A stretch of 64,000 bases of DNA, taken from assembly GCA_027604505.1 (NCBI GenBank), contig JADIIX010000001.1, positions 248,001-312,000 of the forward strand. The letters are read 5' to 3'. Source of the stretch: Gonapodya sp. JEL0774 (Eukaryota; Monoblepharomycota; Monoblepharidomycetes; Monoblepharidales; Gonapodyaceae). The notes under the pieces were generated by a model. The model was not told where the DNA came from. It made no database searches and saw nothing but the letters and a program-made list of their open reading frames with translations. The number at the start of each line of letters is the position of its first letter. Positions within the stretch are counted from its first letter, which is position 1. The translations under genes and the position numbers were made by a program. Of this stretch, positions 1 to 11,380 are shown in pieces.

Positions 1-814
1 CGTTTCAGGCATAACTGGCACCCACCCCCCACTAGCGACACTACCGCACTCCCCGTGTCCCGTCCAAATGCAGGCTCGGAATCCATCTTCGGAGGGCAAG
101 CCGTTCTGCGAAGTATGCTCGAGAAGTGTTATCGGTGAGTCAACCAACCCATTCTACACCCCGCGTATACACTCAAGCAATGTACACTTGCCTTGAAGGA
201 TGGTCCGTTTGCTTCTCGCTGAATCCACACCAGTGTCCCGGACCTTGGTGCCCATCCGAAACCGTCTGTTGGCGCTGAATTTGACCCTGAAAGGTCTCAA
301 GGAAGGTCTCAAGGAATCCAAATTGCAAGGTTTAAGTACAACGGTGAGCGCAGAAGAGGTGGAGCTGGTACAGGTGGGTGATTCACAGCGACAACTCGTG
401 GCACAAATGCCGAGTCTGATCAGATTGTGCAATGATAATGATTCCAAAAGAATCGTCTCCGAGAGATCGAATCTTTGACCCACGATGGAAAATTTGTGGA
501 CGAGAAGGGTAACATCCCCGAAGGTATTTGAATGATTTAGTCAGTTCTTCTACCCGATTCTCACACAATCTCGTTCTTCCCCACCCGCGGTGTTCAAAAT
601 GAACCAAACAAGGCCAAGCCGAACTCCGTAGTCTTCTCGAAGAATCTTACTCTCTCGCTCATCAATTGCTCGTGCGAATCGATCGTTAAGACGGAAAAAT
701 CTGCCCAAACTCGTTGTCAAGGAATAAGAAATATTAAAAGAAGACGTAAAGAGGGCAACTGCAGAACTGGCCAACATCATACCTTATCTCTACGTAATGC
801 CTGTGGGGCCTTGA
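1..814 (+). CDS. DUF2408-family conserved fungal protein, 3' part
   Basis: This is the C-terminal part of a gene that starts before the window. I join 1-134, 199-373, 451-523, 613-684 and 741-814; all introns are GT-AG, and with the frame open to base 1 the total is 528 nt (175 residues plus stop). DUF2408 proteins carry a repeated pattern ending in an aspartate-glycine-lysine-phenylalanine-valine motif followed by a GQ-containing helix. That pattern is visible here: GGQAVLRSMLEKCY in the first exon, then NRLREIES, DGKFVDEKGNIPEG and QAELRSLLEESYSLAHQLL across the next two junctions. Function of the family is not established in what I know. The last exon (741-814) is less certain: without its intron the protein would stop at 689. 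The gene is tail to tail with the quinolinate phosphoribosyltransferase gene. Confidence 0.7.
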
Positions 815-1431
815 TAACGACGCTTTCAATATGCCGAATTTCAATATGTATAAGACTCACACAATAGAGGAGAAAACTTTGAATGGCTGTCACTTTTGAT
901 CTCCGCACAAACAGTTGGGGGCTGAAGATTATCCTTGTGATGTTTCACAATACGATATCGAGAATGAAGAACCCAACCTACTGGGCTGCAAACTTGCCCA
1001 CTCTCTTGCCCCATGTCATGACGTTCCTATACAATTAGTCCCCCTCTTCTCCCATTCCGCCCAGTCCCTCCTGCCGCCGGTCAGTGTCGGTCCCACCACA
1101 CCACTTCATCGTGGGTCAATCAAGGCGGACAGAGAAGGGCTACTTCGGCTCAGAGAGCAATCACAGAGAGTATACATATATTCAATTATGGCAATATAAT
1201 CTCCCACAATCCACATGCCACTGGTGTCTTGTTTACAATTATGTTTCGGAATCCAAATTTGCCCAGGTTCGCTTTCCACACAACCTCGATCCCCGCTCAA
1301 AGTGTGACCATTTCGACCGCGCATTGCCGGCATCTTCCAATTCACCTCTTCCCACTATCCCCTTGATTTGCACACAAAAGTCTGTGCATGTTTAGTCCAA
1401 CCATCACCTTTGGCCTATCTCACCCAAGTTC
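815..1431. other. Intergenic, convergent 3' ends
   Basis: This lies between the 3' ends of the DUF2408 gene and the quinolinate phosphoribosyltransferase gene. Short open frames occur on both strands, but none shows a family motif or a convincing splice partner. A weak exon-like stretch at about 920-990 could be a further DUF2408 exon if the proposed stop at 812 is wrong. Confidence 0.4.
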
Positions 1432-4178
1432 TCACACACCAAACTCTTCCCCATTGATCGACGCTCCCCCTTGCATCGCAATATCCTGATCGTCCAGTAT
1501 CACTCCACCGGGCAACCCAACTACCCGAGGAGTCTTTGTTGGAGTCGATACGTCCGCTACAGCGGCGGCAGCGGCAGGTGTCACGGGCCCGTTCACCGGA
1601 CGGGTTAGCGACGATCGTGCCGCAAGGGGCTTTTTGGGAGGGTCAGCCATGGATTCGGTTGCGGGGAGGGCGACGGGTTTCTCAGTGTGTTCTTCCTTGT
1701 CTTGGTCTCGGTACTAAAGCGGGAATCGACAGGGTGGCGCATATGATAGAACCTTGAATTTAAAAGGGAGAAAAAGCGAATTGGATCTTACGTGGGGCTT
1801 CCCATTGTCAATCTTGAGGGAGAAGTCAATGTGCGGGACAGACTGGGTCAGCGAGCCCAACGAGAGCACATCAATATCTGTCAGCAAAAGTCGCATTGGT
1901 AACCCCTCTGTGCCAACCATGAGTCTCCCTTCCAAAACACAACTCACCAGGACAGAAATACTCGTGCACAGTCTCCTCGTTGATACCCCCACTCCCCTCA
2001 ATCAAAAACTGCCGTCCTCCTTGATCTACACTCCGACTCCCCCATCTCTCCTTCAATCTCCGCGCTACGACCTTCATTTCCGCAGGTTTAAAGTTATCCA
2101 GCATAATAATGTCCGCTCCTGCTGCGATGGCCTCGTCTGCTTCGTCCTCGGTCCGGCATTCCACTTCAATTTTCAGTGCGAAACCGCCTACTTGGCGTGC
2201 CATTTGCACTGCGGAGGTGATGGAACCTGATCCCGTCAACACAAAGAAAAACACCCCGATACGGTCAATCCGTGTCCAATATGGCATAAACCACATGAAA
2301 TCACCTTGACTCCAGATATGATTATCCTTCAGCATAATCATACTACTCAAATCCATCCTGTGTGTGTCGACGCCTCCGACGAGCATAGCGTACTTCTCAA
2401 CCATTCGGAACCCGGGAGTGGTTTTGCGCGTACCGGCGATGAGACCTTTAAACCCGTATCGAGCTTTGATTTGGTTTAGGCGGTGGGCTCTGTAGGGTGA
2501 CGGTGGTGAGTTTGTCGTTTTCAGGCCACCGCGGGAGTTCTCCAACTGTTCTGTCCGTTCCACTCCACAGGGGCGTGCCTAGACCTTCACGTACCTTGTT
2601 GCGATTCCACTCGCCCTCGCAATCATATTCAAAGCCGTCCGCTCGCCCATCAGCAAGTATCGTGCCTTACCCCGAACCCTGGCGCACTGCTTGATGGGTT
2701 CAAAGTATTCACCTTCCTCCACGAGCCATTCGACGGTGCAGTCGCATTGGCGGAACACTTCTTCGAAGAATGGGACGCCTGCGATGACGCCCTGGCAGGT
2801 TGAGAGGTGGGCATAGGCATGATTGAGATTGGTCCGAATGAGTCATCGATGGTCTCCATCACCAGGTCCTCGGCGTTCCGACTGCCACTCCGGACTTTTT
2901 CAATTCTCCGGTTGCCATCGCTCTTCAATAAAGACGTGGGAACTCAACACCGCACCTCTTCACCGCCTCAAGCACACTAAACTTCCACCGGCACTTTCGC
3001 TCCCACTCGGTCGCATGCCCTACATAGGGTCCCATCTTGACGAGCCCATTGTTCTCACACCAACCAACCGTTATTCACCGAAAATCCCATCCAACACCCA
3101 CCTTACTCTTGCCGTACAAAATCGCCTCCTGATCTGTCTCTCCCACCACGAAGCCACCGTAGTCAAAGACCTGTTCGATAGGAAGATTTCGCGGTGGGTC
3201 AATATTGTTGAAGGGGGGTCGATGAACCGAAAGACCTCTTGACTAGGATCTGCAAGAGTTCCTCCCCAAATCTTGAGCACCTCCTCGCACACCTTCCGCC
3301 ATTCTCATTATTTCATTCCTCTTCCACCACGTCGATATCACCATTCGAGCCGTCAGCAAATAATCCCCGACTTCATATATATTGCTTTCTGTCGGGGGGT
3401 CTGGTTCCCTCGTGTACCGCACCATCAACTCACCGGGATGTCCTCGTGGAACCATTCCGCGACCTGTTTCTTCCACTAGTTTCAGTTCAGTTCGAATGAG
3501 GATTTGGGATTTCGGTGGACCCCGATTGTTTTCCGTTGCGAATCAAGGAAAGCCGTCGGCATGGGTGAGCGTGGATGGTGTGTTCGCGGAGCCATTCCGT
3601 GTTGTTGTTATAAGAGTAAGAAGAATGTTGATGAAGCACCGTTGTAATTGAGGTTGGGAGAATCGTGAGAATTGTGCAAATTCCCTTCATCCAACCAACC
3701 GCACCCATCATCTCGTTGACATGGCAATAACGAAACGTGGAACTAGAATTCGCCCAAACCGAATTTCACAACTCCATGATCGAAAACTCCCCCAATCCCA
3801 CACTCCAAAGAAACTGCCGTCCCAGGAAACAAGCAAGGAATTCACCCATCGATCGATGGATTTACGGGGGCAAGAGAAGACAGATACCGGTGGTCCGTCT
3901 CCAATACTCACACTGGGTGGCAAAAGATGGTGAAACCTGGATCGCGAAAACGAGGTATTCCCCAATGAGCGTGGGACGACGGAGTACGGAGAGTAAGTCG
4001 GCAGGGGGTTGCCATTTGCCATGAGTCTCGAGGAGGCAGCAACAGTGGTAGCGGGTGAAGACACGGAGAAAGAAGGCAGGGAAGGTTTTGTTGGCCTTCG
4101 TTGTATTGGAGATGACAAGTGGTCCAGAGCATTTTGAGCTTCCTCGGCGTCGACTTCGCGGGCGACCGTTGGGATCAT
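1432..4178 (-). CDS. BNA6: Nicotinate-nucleotide pyrophosphorylase (quinolinate phosphoribosyltransferase), with C-terminal extension
   Basis: The enzyme converts quinolinate and PRPP to nicotinate mononucleotide in de novo NAD synthesis. Eight exons on the minus strand join in frame: 4178-3912, 3475-3434, 3170-3102, 2791-2595, 2489-2305, 2226-1948, 1877-1792 and 1713-1432, giving 468 residues. Family motifs run across the junctions: HLLPPS joins [14 protein letters not shown] (the 42-nt exon 2), then [80 protein letters not shown], and [19 protein letters not shown] at the usual C-terminus. Typical enzymes have about 290 residues. Here about 85 residues precede the LLPPS motif and a further 93-residue exon follows the normal end. 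The start is the first ATG of the open exon-1 frame. The fold call is secure; the last exon is the uncertain part, since reading through its donor would end the protein near 1714. Confidence 0.88.
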
Positions 4179-5527
4179 TTTGGCACTTGCAGTTTGGAAT
4201 TGGAGATTTGGCGGAGTCTGTGGTCAGGGGGATTGGCAGAAGAATAATGAATCCAGGAAGCGGTGGTGGGGGAGACATCCGTGGGCGATTCCGATGGGTG
4301 GCACAGCCGGACGCACCCGAAATTGCACCAATTGTCGCAATTGCGGAGCGAGCGTCGTTGTCATGTTTTATCGCGTTTTTCTTGTTTGGGCACTTTCAAT
4401 CTGAAGCTCACAAGGCCATAACTTTGGAACGAAAACGTCGCCGTTCCATGTTACTATCTCGTACAGAATACGTCATACATACATATGATAGACGCAACGG
4501 TCTGAGACGACTATACGAGAATGGGACACAGGACTCCAGGGGAACACTTGAAGCAGCTGGCGGAGAAAGCCGTTCATGACAACACGAGGACAGGGTGTAG
4601 CCAGTTCCTACGCTCTAGCTCGCTCACACTCAGCTTCGAAGTACATTCTAAAACCGTGCAGAAGGGAGAAGCCATGTTTGCACTGTACTCCGAACGTCGG
4701 TGCTCTATTGATGAAAATCACGCAGATTAGATGCTAAGAAGGAGCTGGTTTGTGTGAGGAACTGGAGACTGGACCCAAATGTTCAGCGCGGTGTCTCTCA
4801 CATTGGGTTATGGACCGATCACAGTGCGATGAGAACGCTTTGGAACAGGCGTGTTCCAAACGACAGTCTTTCTCATTGAGTCGCTCGTCAAAACCTATTG
4901 GCTGCAAGCCGGTGAGCACCATCGTCGTGACACTGAAGTTTCGATCACGACCCAGGCCCAACGCTGTGTATGCTTCAATGATTCAGTGCGACTCCGGCCG
5001 CGAGGAGGCACCATGACACTCCACCAAAGTTTTCCCTTCCTTCACTTGACAACCAGCAAACGGAGAAATATCAAAAACCTCTCTTGTAGTATATATATGT
5101 AAGACAAAGAGTAAGTAGTGAATAAGACTAATATACAAGAAGACAAAGACCAATTAAAACAGAATAACAATGATAAGAAGTCCATTCACCCTCAGCGCCA
5201 ATACACCTTCTTCCCAGCTAGCTCACTCTCCAAATATGTTGTTCCACGATGGCTCCCTGTCCGAGAGCTTGTGTGCAAATATGGAGCGGTGTGAGATGAT
5301 ATCCGTGATCATGCACCCCCTGACGCTCCGCTGCTCACCGTGAAATCAAAACTTTCGCAAATGTTGGAATATGTGATCAGGTAGGGAGCCATCGTGGTGG
5401 AGAGCGGGGGACTGCGTGTGGGTCGCTCGAATGCAACGAATGAGTGGGGGAGCTACAAAGCGGAGATGCGGAATCAAAATAGAAATTGGGAGGGAAGTGA
5501 GGCGGTGTCTGGAAGCGAATTAAAAAC
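4179..5527. other. Intergenic region without a supported gene
   Basis: Open frames of 60-170 codons exist on both strands but mirror one another, show no family motif, and offer no consistent splice chain. The 5' end probably holds the promoter of the quinolinate phosphoribosyltransferase gene. A short AT-rich run at 5085-5160 has no clear role. Confidence 0.4.
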
Positions 5528-5752
5528 TCAAACAAACTGACTCTCTGGAGAAAAGTGTCGCACATCGCACCAGTGGAGCTCGGTGCTACCAGAGTACGCA
5601 AAGTCGAAGCGAGTGTCTCTACAAGTGCAGTACCAATTAGCAAGAAGTCCCGGATCACCGAAGTGCGCGACCATTCTATGCACTCACCCCCTATTTCTTG
5701 TATTGGCGCTGTGATCATGGTGGCCATTGGGATACCCAGGAGGAGACGCCAT
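5528..5752 (-). CDS. Possible very small gene of two exons
   Basis: Joining 5752-5688 to 5618-5528 through a 69-bp GTGAGT...TAG intron gives a 51-residue frame with a histidine/asparagine-rich start (NGHHDH) and an aromatic, charged end (FDFAYSGSTELHWCDVRH). The good splice signals and the balanced composition of the second exon are the only support; I do not recognise the product. It lies just downstream of the membrane protein gene on the same strand, so it could instead be an exon of a larger unseen gene. Low confidence. Confidence 0.3.
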
Positions 5753-5830
5753 AGGGGGGAAGATGAACGCAGTGAGTTTTCCGGATTGAACATATATGGA
5801 GATATTAGGCAACCAACCTGAGGGTGTTCT

Positions 5831-8819
5831 TCACCCAAAATACTCCAAAATTTCCGCTGTCACGTCGATCTCATCTCCGTCGGGAAGGCTTGCGTACCAA
5901 GCCTGTACTTCCCTGAACTTCTCCTCTGTTGCTTCTTCGAGGAGTTGGTAAAGTGTTTTGCGACCCTTGAAGGGTTAAAAGTGAGAACCAACATCGTTTT
6001 TAATCGTAAATGAAACTGTACTCACCGAGTTGGGGAATAAGGCACATGCATCGTGATAGACGTGCCTGTACTCATCGTCCTCAAGCAGAGCTGTGAGTTT
6101 GCCAGCGAAACGCCGTCGAGTCTCTGAGTTGTGGCGTAGCTCCGCCACATCTGCCCTCAAAGCCGACCCGGATGGTGTGGATGAGGTGGACGTAGATGGA
6201 AGCTGAGAGCTCAACGCTGAACCGCCTCTCTGGCAAGTGCCAGGGCGAGGTTTGAATCGCGAGCCGGGACGGGCCGTAACACGAGCCCTATGCGCGGGGG
6301 CAGTTGCTGCGGGTCGTGTGTGGTTTGGTCTCGGGGTTTGCATCTGCGGAGTTGCATCTCCGATTGTGAAGGTGACTGCAGGAGGGACCGACGCAAGTGC
6401 CGGCGCAGCAGTTGGCGCCAAGGAGGGTGGTGACTCTTGTGCAAGTGTTGGTAGGGGTGGAGGTGGGGGCGCTGGCGGTTGTTCATGTGTCGGAATTGAT
6501 GTCTGCAGCAGTGATGCAGACGCAGACAGCACTGCTGCCAGAGTCGGGGCAGCTGCAAAGTGTACAGGGGGAGGAGGTTGAGGTAACGGTGCAGGTGTGG
6601 AAAAAGGTGCAGTATGACCCAGGTGGGATGCCTGATAAGATGCGTGAGGTTGATGCGACCACGAAGCTGAAAATGTGGATTTTCGCGATCTGTGAACTCT
6701 TCTGGATTGTGGCCGGGGGTGTCGGGAAATAAAGCAAGACGATCGTGCCCGCTTGCGTTGAATTAAACAGGAGAGATAGATCCTCGACGAACGAAGTGGT
6801 GCTTGGGTGCGAGGAGTCATGGGAAAGAGACCAAAACGGGGTATCGCGGAGGGTGGTGTGCCGAGATGCACGACGGAGATATAGGAGATGGGACGAACGA
6901 CGATGAGAGAGTGAGGAAAAGGAATGGGGGGTTGACAGGTGGCGGTGGGGTGAACTCTCTGGTGTTGGAGCGGAGTAAAAATGATTAGCCCGGAAACTTT
7001 GAGTTCGACGAGATGGAGGTAGAGGAGGTCGGAGAATAGAGTGAGGTGACAACAAATGGTTCGATTGAATAACGAAGGAGAGACGCATCCGAGAATGACG
7101 CGAGGGAGCCACCAGTGGAAAGGTTGATGTAACGGAAGCCAGGGTAGCCACCCTCATGGTCTGCCGGTCCGGGGGTAAGGCACATGAAGGCCGGGTGGTC
7201 CGACGAAGGAGGAGGAGATGCGGAAAATCATGGTGCGAGCGCGAGGAGGTAGCTGGTTGGGGTGGAGTTGGGGCATGGGATGCAGTGGATGTCGGATTCG
7301 GTGGTGGGACGGAAGCAAATGCTGGAGGGTAAGCAACGATACGGGCAAAACAATAATCTTCACGAATGAATATTCAATGTGGTTTGTGATGCCATCCGTA
7401 CCGAAAAGACTTACCTATCGGAGTTCCATTCACAGCAGCGTGCCTGGGTGACCCATCCAACTTGATTTGCCTGAGGTGGCCAATGTTCTCTCTGGAATTC
7501 AAACGACGGGTTCCAAAATTGAAAATAGCAGGTGGCGTATTGGATACCGATGCGTGCATCGCAGTAGACTTGGAAGAAGAAATTGGTTGCAAACCCATCG
7601 CAGCACCCTGCCATGAACGCTTCTGAAGATTCGAGCACCAAAGCTTTTAATGTTCATATCGCATTTCCTCTGAAATCTGCACTTACCAGTTGCTGGTAAT
7701 CAACAAGACGTTCCTCGGCAGGAGTGAACAGTGGGGATAACCCCAGCCCAGAGGTGCGACAATGCGATTGCTTTCTCCCACGACCGGTATCGAGGTGATG
7801 GTGAAACAGTATCGGTGCTTCCATTTCGAAAACCTGGGTGAGATTCAGCAAGCAATCAATGTCAACTGTCTCATGCTGCCAGCATTTTCGGAAATAGAGA
7901 GAAGTTGGAGAAGTCCCACCTTTTTCTGCTTCTTTGAAACAACATCTAACCGCACAATAGGCTTTGCATCTAAGGTCTTTCGCTCTGCAAGAGGCGAACA
8001 TCTCCAGTATTGGAGCCAGTATTCCTTAGCTCCGAGCTCAAAAACTCGGCAAATTTCGAATAGTATGTTGTAGAGAGCTGGTGCAAGTACAAATAGCCAC
8101 ACAGCCACCGTTATCATCAAAGAATAGCCAAGGAAGAATAAAATTCTTGTGAAATCCCATGAGAAAATGTTTCAATAACGTCGGAAAACGAGTGAAGCAA
8201 GTCCATTGTGGCAATCATCACCCACCGAGTCGTGCAATGGATAATAACATTTGCGCACTGTAAAATAAATATGCCTATAGAAGCTTAAGAGGTAAAACAA
8301 GTGCATTTTACAAAATTAAATGACTAAAACTTGACTTACCTAGTACACAACCGATGTGGAGGACACAAGTCTTGGGCACCAGTGCTGAAGCCGTAATCAA
8401 CAGAGACCACGCAGAGCGGAGAACGAAGGTGAGAATCTCCACAATAGTTTCTGCAAAGAGGAACGCAAGAATGGTCGTTCCATGCGCGACAATATATATT
8501 GCAAGAGTGACGTCCGCAACAACTGCACAAACCGGTGCGTTATTGACACGAAAACGAGGGACTGATTCTGAACATACCAGCGAACAAAAGAATCCCATAA
8601 CGCACGTGTTGCAATGCTAGATTAATAAATAGCACAGCTGTTCCAGGCCCCGCGAAGAACCCTTCAAGCTGGCTGCGGAAGTCATCGAAATAGAATTCCA
8701 CCGCTGCTTCCTGTCCGCCGAGTCCAAAGACAACAGCATCGAGTACGCAAGCGGGGTGAGAGAAGAAGCCGAGTACGAGTAGCCAGACCAGAATGAAGAT
8801 TACCGAGAAGATCATATAG
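5831..8819 (-). CDS. Multi-pass membrane protein with long proline-rich C-terminal region (5' end unresolved)
   Basis: Exons that join in frame are 8819-8578, 8522-8340, 8274-8226, 8145-7920, 7833-7687, 7643-7415 and one starting at 7321; the last two are an exon reading down to 6026 and 5965-5831. The first four encode several hydrophobic helices (for example VIFILVWLLVLGFF, LAIYIVAHGTTILAFLF, LFFLGYSLMITVAVWLFVLA), so this part spans a membrane repeatedly. The following region is polar, then very rich in proline and alanine (runs such as PPAPPPPPLP). The C-terminus is helical and acidic (TLYQLLEEATEEKFREVQAW), ending EYFG. The switch of frame between the exon at 7321 and the proline-rich exon needs one more intron that I could not place. 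Exons upstream of 8819 very probably exist. I do not recognise the family; a receptor or channel is possible, but that is a guess. Confidence 0.55.
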
Positions 8820-11186
8820 CTGAGGAGAGAGGGCAGGGGCGGGGGAGAAACACAGATTCAGCAAAGCAGCCAGTAGGATGCAGACACATTGGCAACCGTC
8901 TCATGGGAGCAGCTGGTCTTGTCCGCGGTCTAGCTCGAGAGTTCTTGGAAGACGAGCGGGACACGTTCCGACAACGCCAGCGGGGGGCTCATGAACGAAT
9001 CACGGCAGTCACGCGCTCTAATCGACCAAGAACCCGAGCTGGGACCGCTGACAACGCTTGCGCTCAACCACTTGGACGGATGGAATACAAACTGAGACAT
9101 TGGGGTTAGACCCGGGAAGCCCGCCTTAAATGTCCTTTTTATTAGGTGGTCACATGACTGGCAGTTCAAGACAGACCGTTCGACGCAGTATTTCCTGTAC
9201 AAGGTCGATTTCAAACAGCTCCGAAAGATAATCGAACAGCTCCGAAAGATATGAACTCTGTTGCCTCTCCAACACTTCCCCCCTGCCGACTCTTTTTTTT
9301 CTTTTGCAAAATTTGCAATCTATCTATAGTACGATACTTTGAGGGTGGGGAGAAACCAATAAACAAGATAATAGCGGAACCGGAATCTTGGAGAAGTCGT
9401 ACGGAGATCCCTGCATATGAATCATGGATGCCTTCGTCATTGTCCACGAATATAGTGATATATCTGTTGATGGGACTGAGGACGATGGTCTGCATTAATA
9501 CTGATGTCCGATTTGCAATGTGGACGTCCGGAGACGTGGTCTTGACATCATAGGAAGCGCCTCGTGTGACGAGAAGCATATACACGATATAGCGAGTCGG
9601 AGAAAAAGTTGCGTAGAGCAGACAACTGTCCAAAGAGGGCGGTGTCCGCTCAATGCAACTTCCTCTCCTTCGAGTTTTGCAAATATGATTCATCCGCGAA
9701 GAATCAGCCAATCCAAACACCGAACAATAAGCCGACTTAAGAGTCCATTTGTGCATCACAAGTTGTCGAGTACAGATTCCGCGTCAACGAGGGCAGGAGA
9801 GAGTGGGAGAGAGTCATCCATTCAAACTCGGAACCGTTGCTCTTCCGGAAGCGATGCTGTCTTGTCCACACAGAGAAAAACAACAAAGGCAAGTGAGTTG
9901 AGAACGCACGAGATCGTAGCGGCAGCAATCATATGACAACTACTAGGAGAGACATCCAGCAGAGCATTATCGGGTTTCCGGAGCAACTGATTGCCGATCC
10001 CAGGAGATGCAAGAGTGTCATGTTATCAGCGCAAGATGAGAGCGCATTTTGTGCGTCGCCACAAGATTTCGGATCCGCAACAATAGTAATCGGGGAGAGC
10101 ATTGTGGTGTTGGGTGGTGAGGACAGTTCCCCGCCACAACTAAGGGTGTGGGAACAGCACTAGGAAAAGGAGATACATGTTTCCCCACAAAGCTGCTCAC
10201 CGAGTCCTGTCATCAAGCTCCGAGATTCCCTGATTTGATTGTCCCGACTATGAGTGCGGCTTCGAAGACTCTCGGAGTGAGCTTAATGCCTTTTCCAGAA
10301 TCCACATCTCCAAGAACGAAGCGGGACGCTGCTCCTGTGCCCCATTACAGATACGTCTTTGAAACCAACATTAAGCCGCAAGCCTCGTGCCCATAGGGAT
10401 CGCAGACTCGCATACACAGATGACAAATGTCTTATGTTGGTTGTCGGCGGCGCAGGAGGACAGTTGTCCACCGAGCGTACATGCCACCGCGTATCTCGTT
10501 ATCAAGGGGAAGATGAGCACGAAAAGTAACAGACTTGGTGTATTCTGTTGGATCTCATCGCCGATCGAATCATGAAGTCCATGGGAACTTCTCGGTACGA
10601 ACAACTGCGATCATGCAGAGGGGACAAAGAAAAGAATCTTGAGCACCAAGCTCGTGCAGATTGGTTACATTTAGCGACTTAGTGGATTCGGTGAAAACGA
10701 AGCAGATAGATCGGATCGCAGAAACAGGAATTCACTCACTCAAGTGTCACCATGCTTTCTCCCACTTTTTCTTGGATGTTGAGAGAGAGAGAATCACAGT
10801 TTCTCTCATTAAGTCCTTTCTGTTATTGTGCCCTGACATGATCTGTCAAGGTCAGCGTGTGGAGATGATGCTCCAGGCGGTGACGGGAGGAATAACGGAT
10901 GTACTATGAGGATCATGCGCGGTGGAACGACGGAGATTTTCAGTTTAGGTCGATTGTATGAACGTGATCGACTAGACTCAATCCCAGTTGGGAAAGTAAT
11001 CGCGTGAGATGAGATCATGACTAGACAAGCGAGGCCACGACTATTGCCCATTTTCAACCGAAGCACGAACCGAGAAAATGCTGAATCACTCCTCCAATCC
11101 ATAATCGTCCTCTGACCCGTTGCATGGCGTAACTGGCTATGCAGGGGCAAATGGGGCTGCGTGAAGGCACGGCATTGGACTATCAT
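8820..11186 (-). other. Probable 5' exons of the multi-pass membrane protein gene
   Basis: Minus-strand fragments in this stretch look coding but are in different frames. They include hydrophobic segments near 10540-10480 (SLLLFVLIFPLITRYAVAC) and 9930-9840 (ISCVLNSLAFVVFLCV), a cysteine-bearing segment near 10080 (CGDAQNALSSC), and a short frame near 9480-9370 (LSPINRYITIFVDNDEG, then SAIILFIGF). Donor- and acceptor-like sites are plentiful, but no single chain could be fixed by eye. A frame opening at about 11054 (MGNSRGLACLVMISSHA) is a candidate first exon, which would make the gene divergent from the PPR gene at 11381. Confidence 0.35.
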
Positions 11187-11380
11187 TGAGATCGAGATGA
11201 CAGGAGAAGGTGGACACGATCCAGGTCAAAGTACTTGAGATCTTCGAGTTCCGAGAGGGTAGTGACCTGGTCATATTAGATATGAACGTAGAGAACAGGT
11301 TTGTTGGCTTTACTTTTTCATATCGATCAGTGACCACACCACCAGCGTCATCTGTCTTGGTGCACAGCTCCACCCCCACA

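Noticed and set aside
4734-5016. Overlapping plus and minus frames of 75-88 codons
   Set aside because: They mirror each other, have no splice partners and no recognisable motif.
6237-6732. Plus-strand glycine/valine-rich frames
   Set aside because: They are the antisense of the proline-rich exon of the membrane protein gene; glycine and valine codons arise from the complementary strand.
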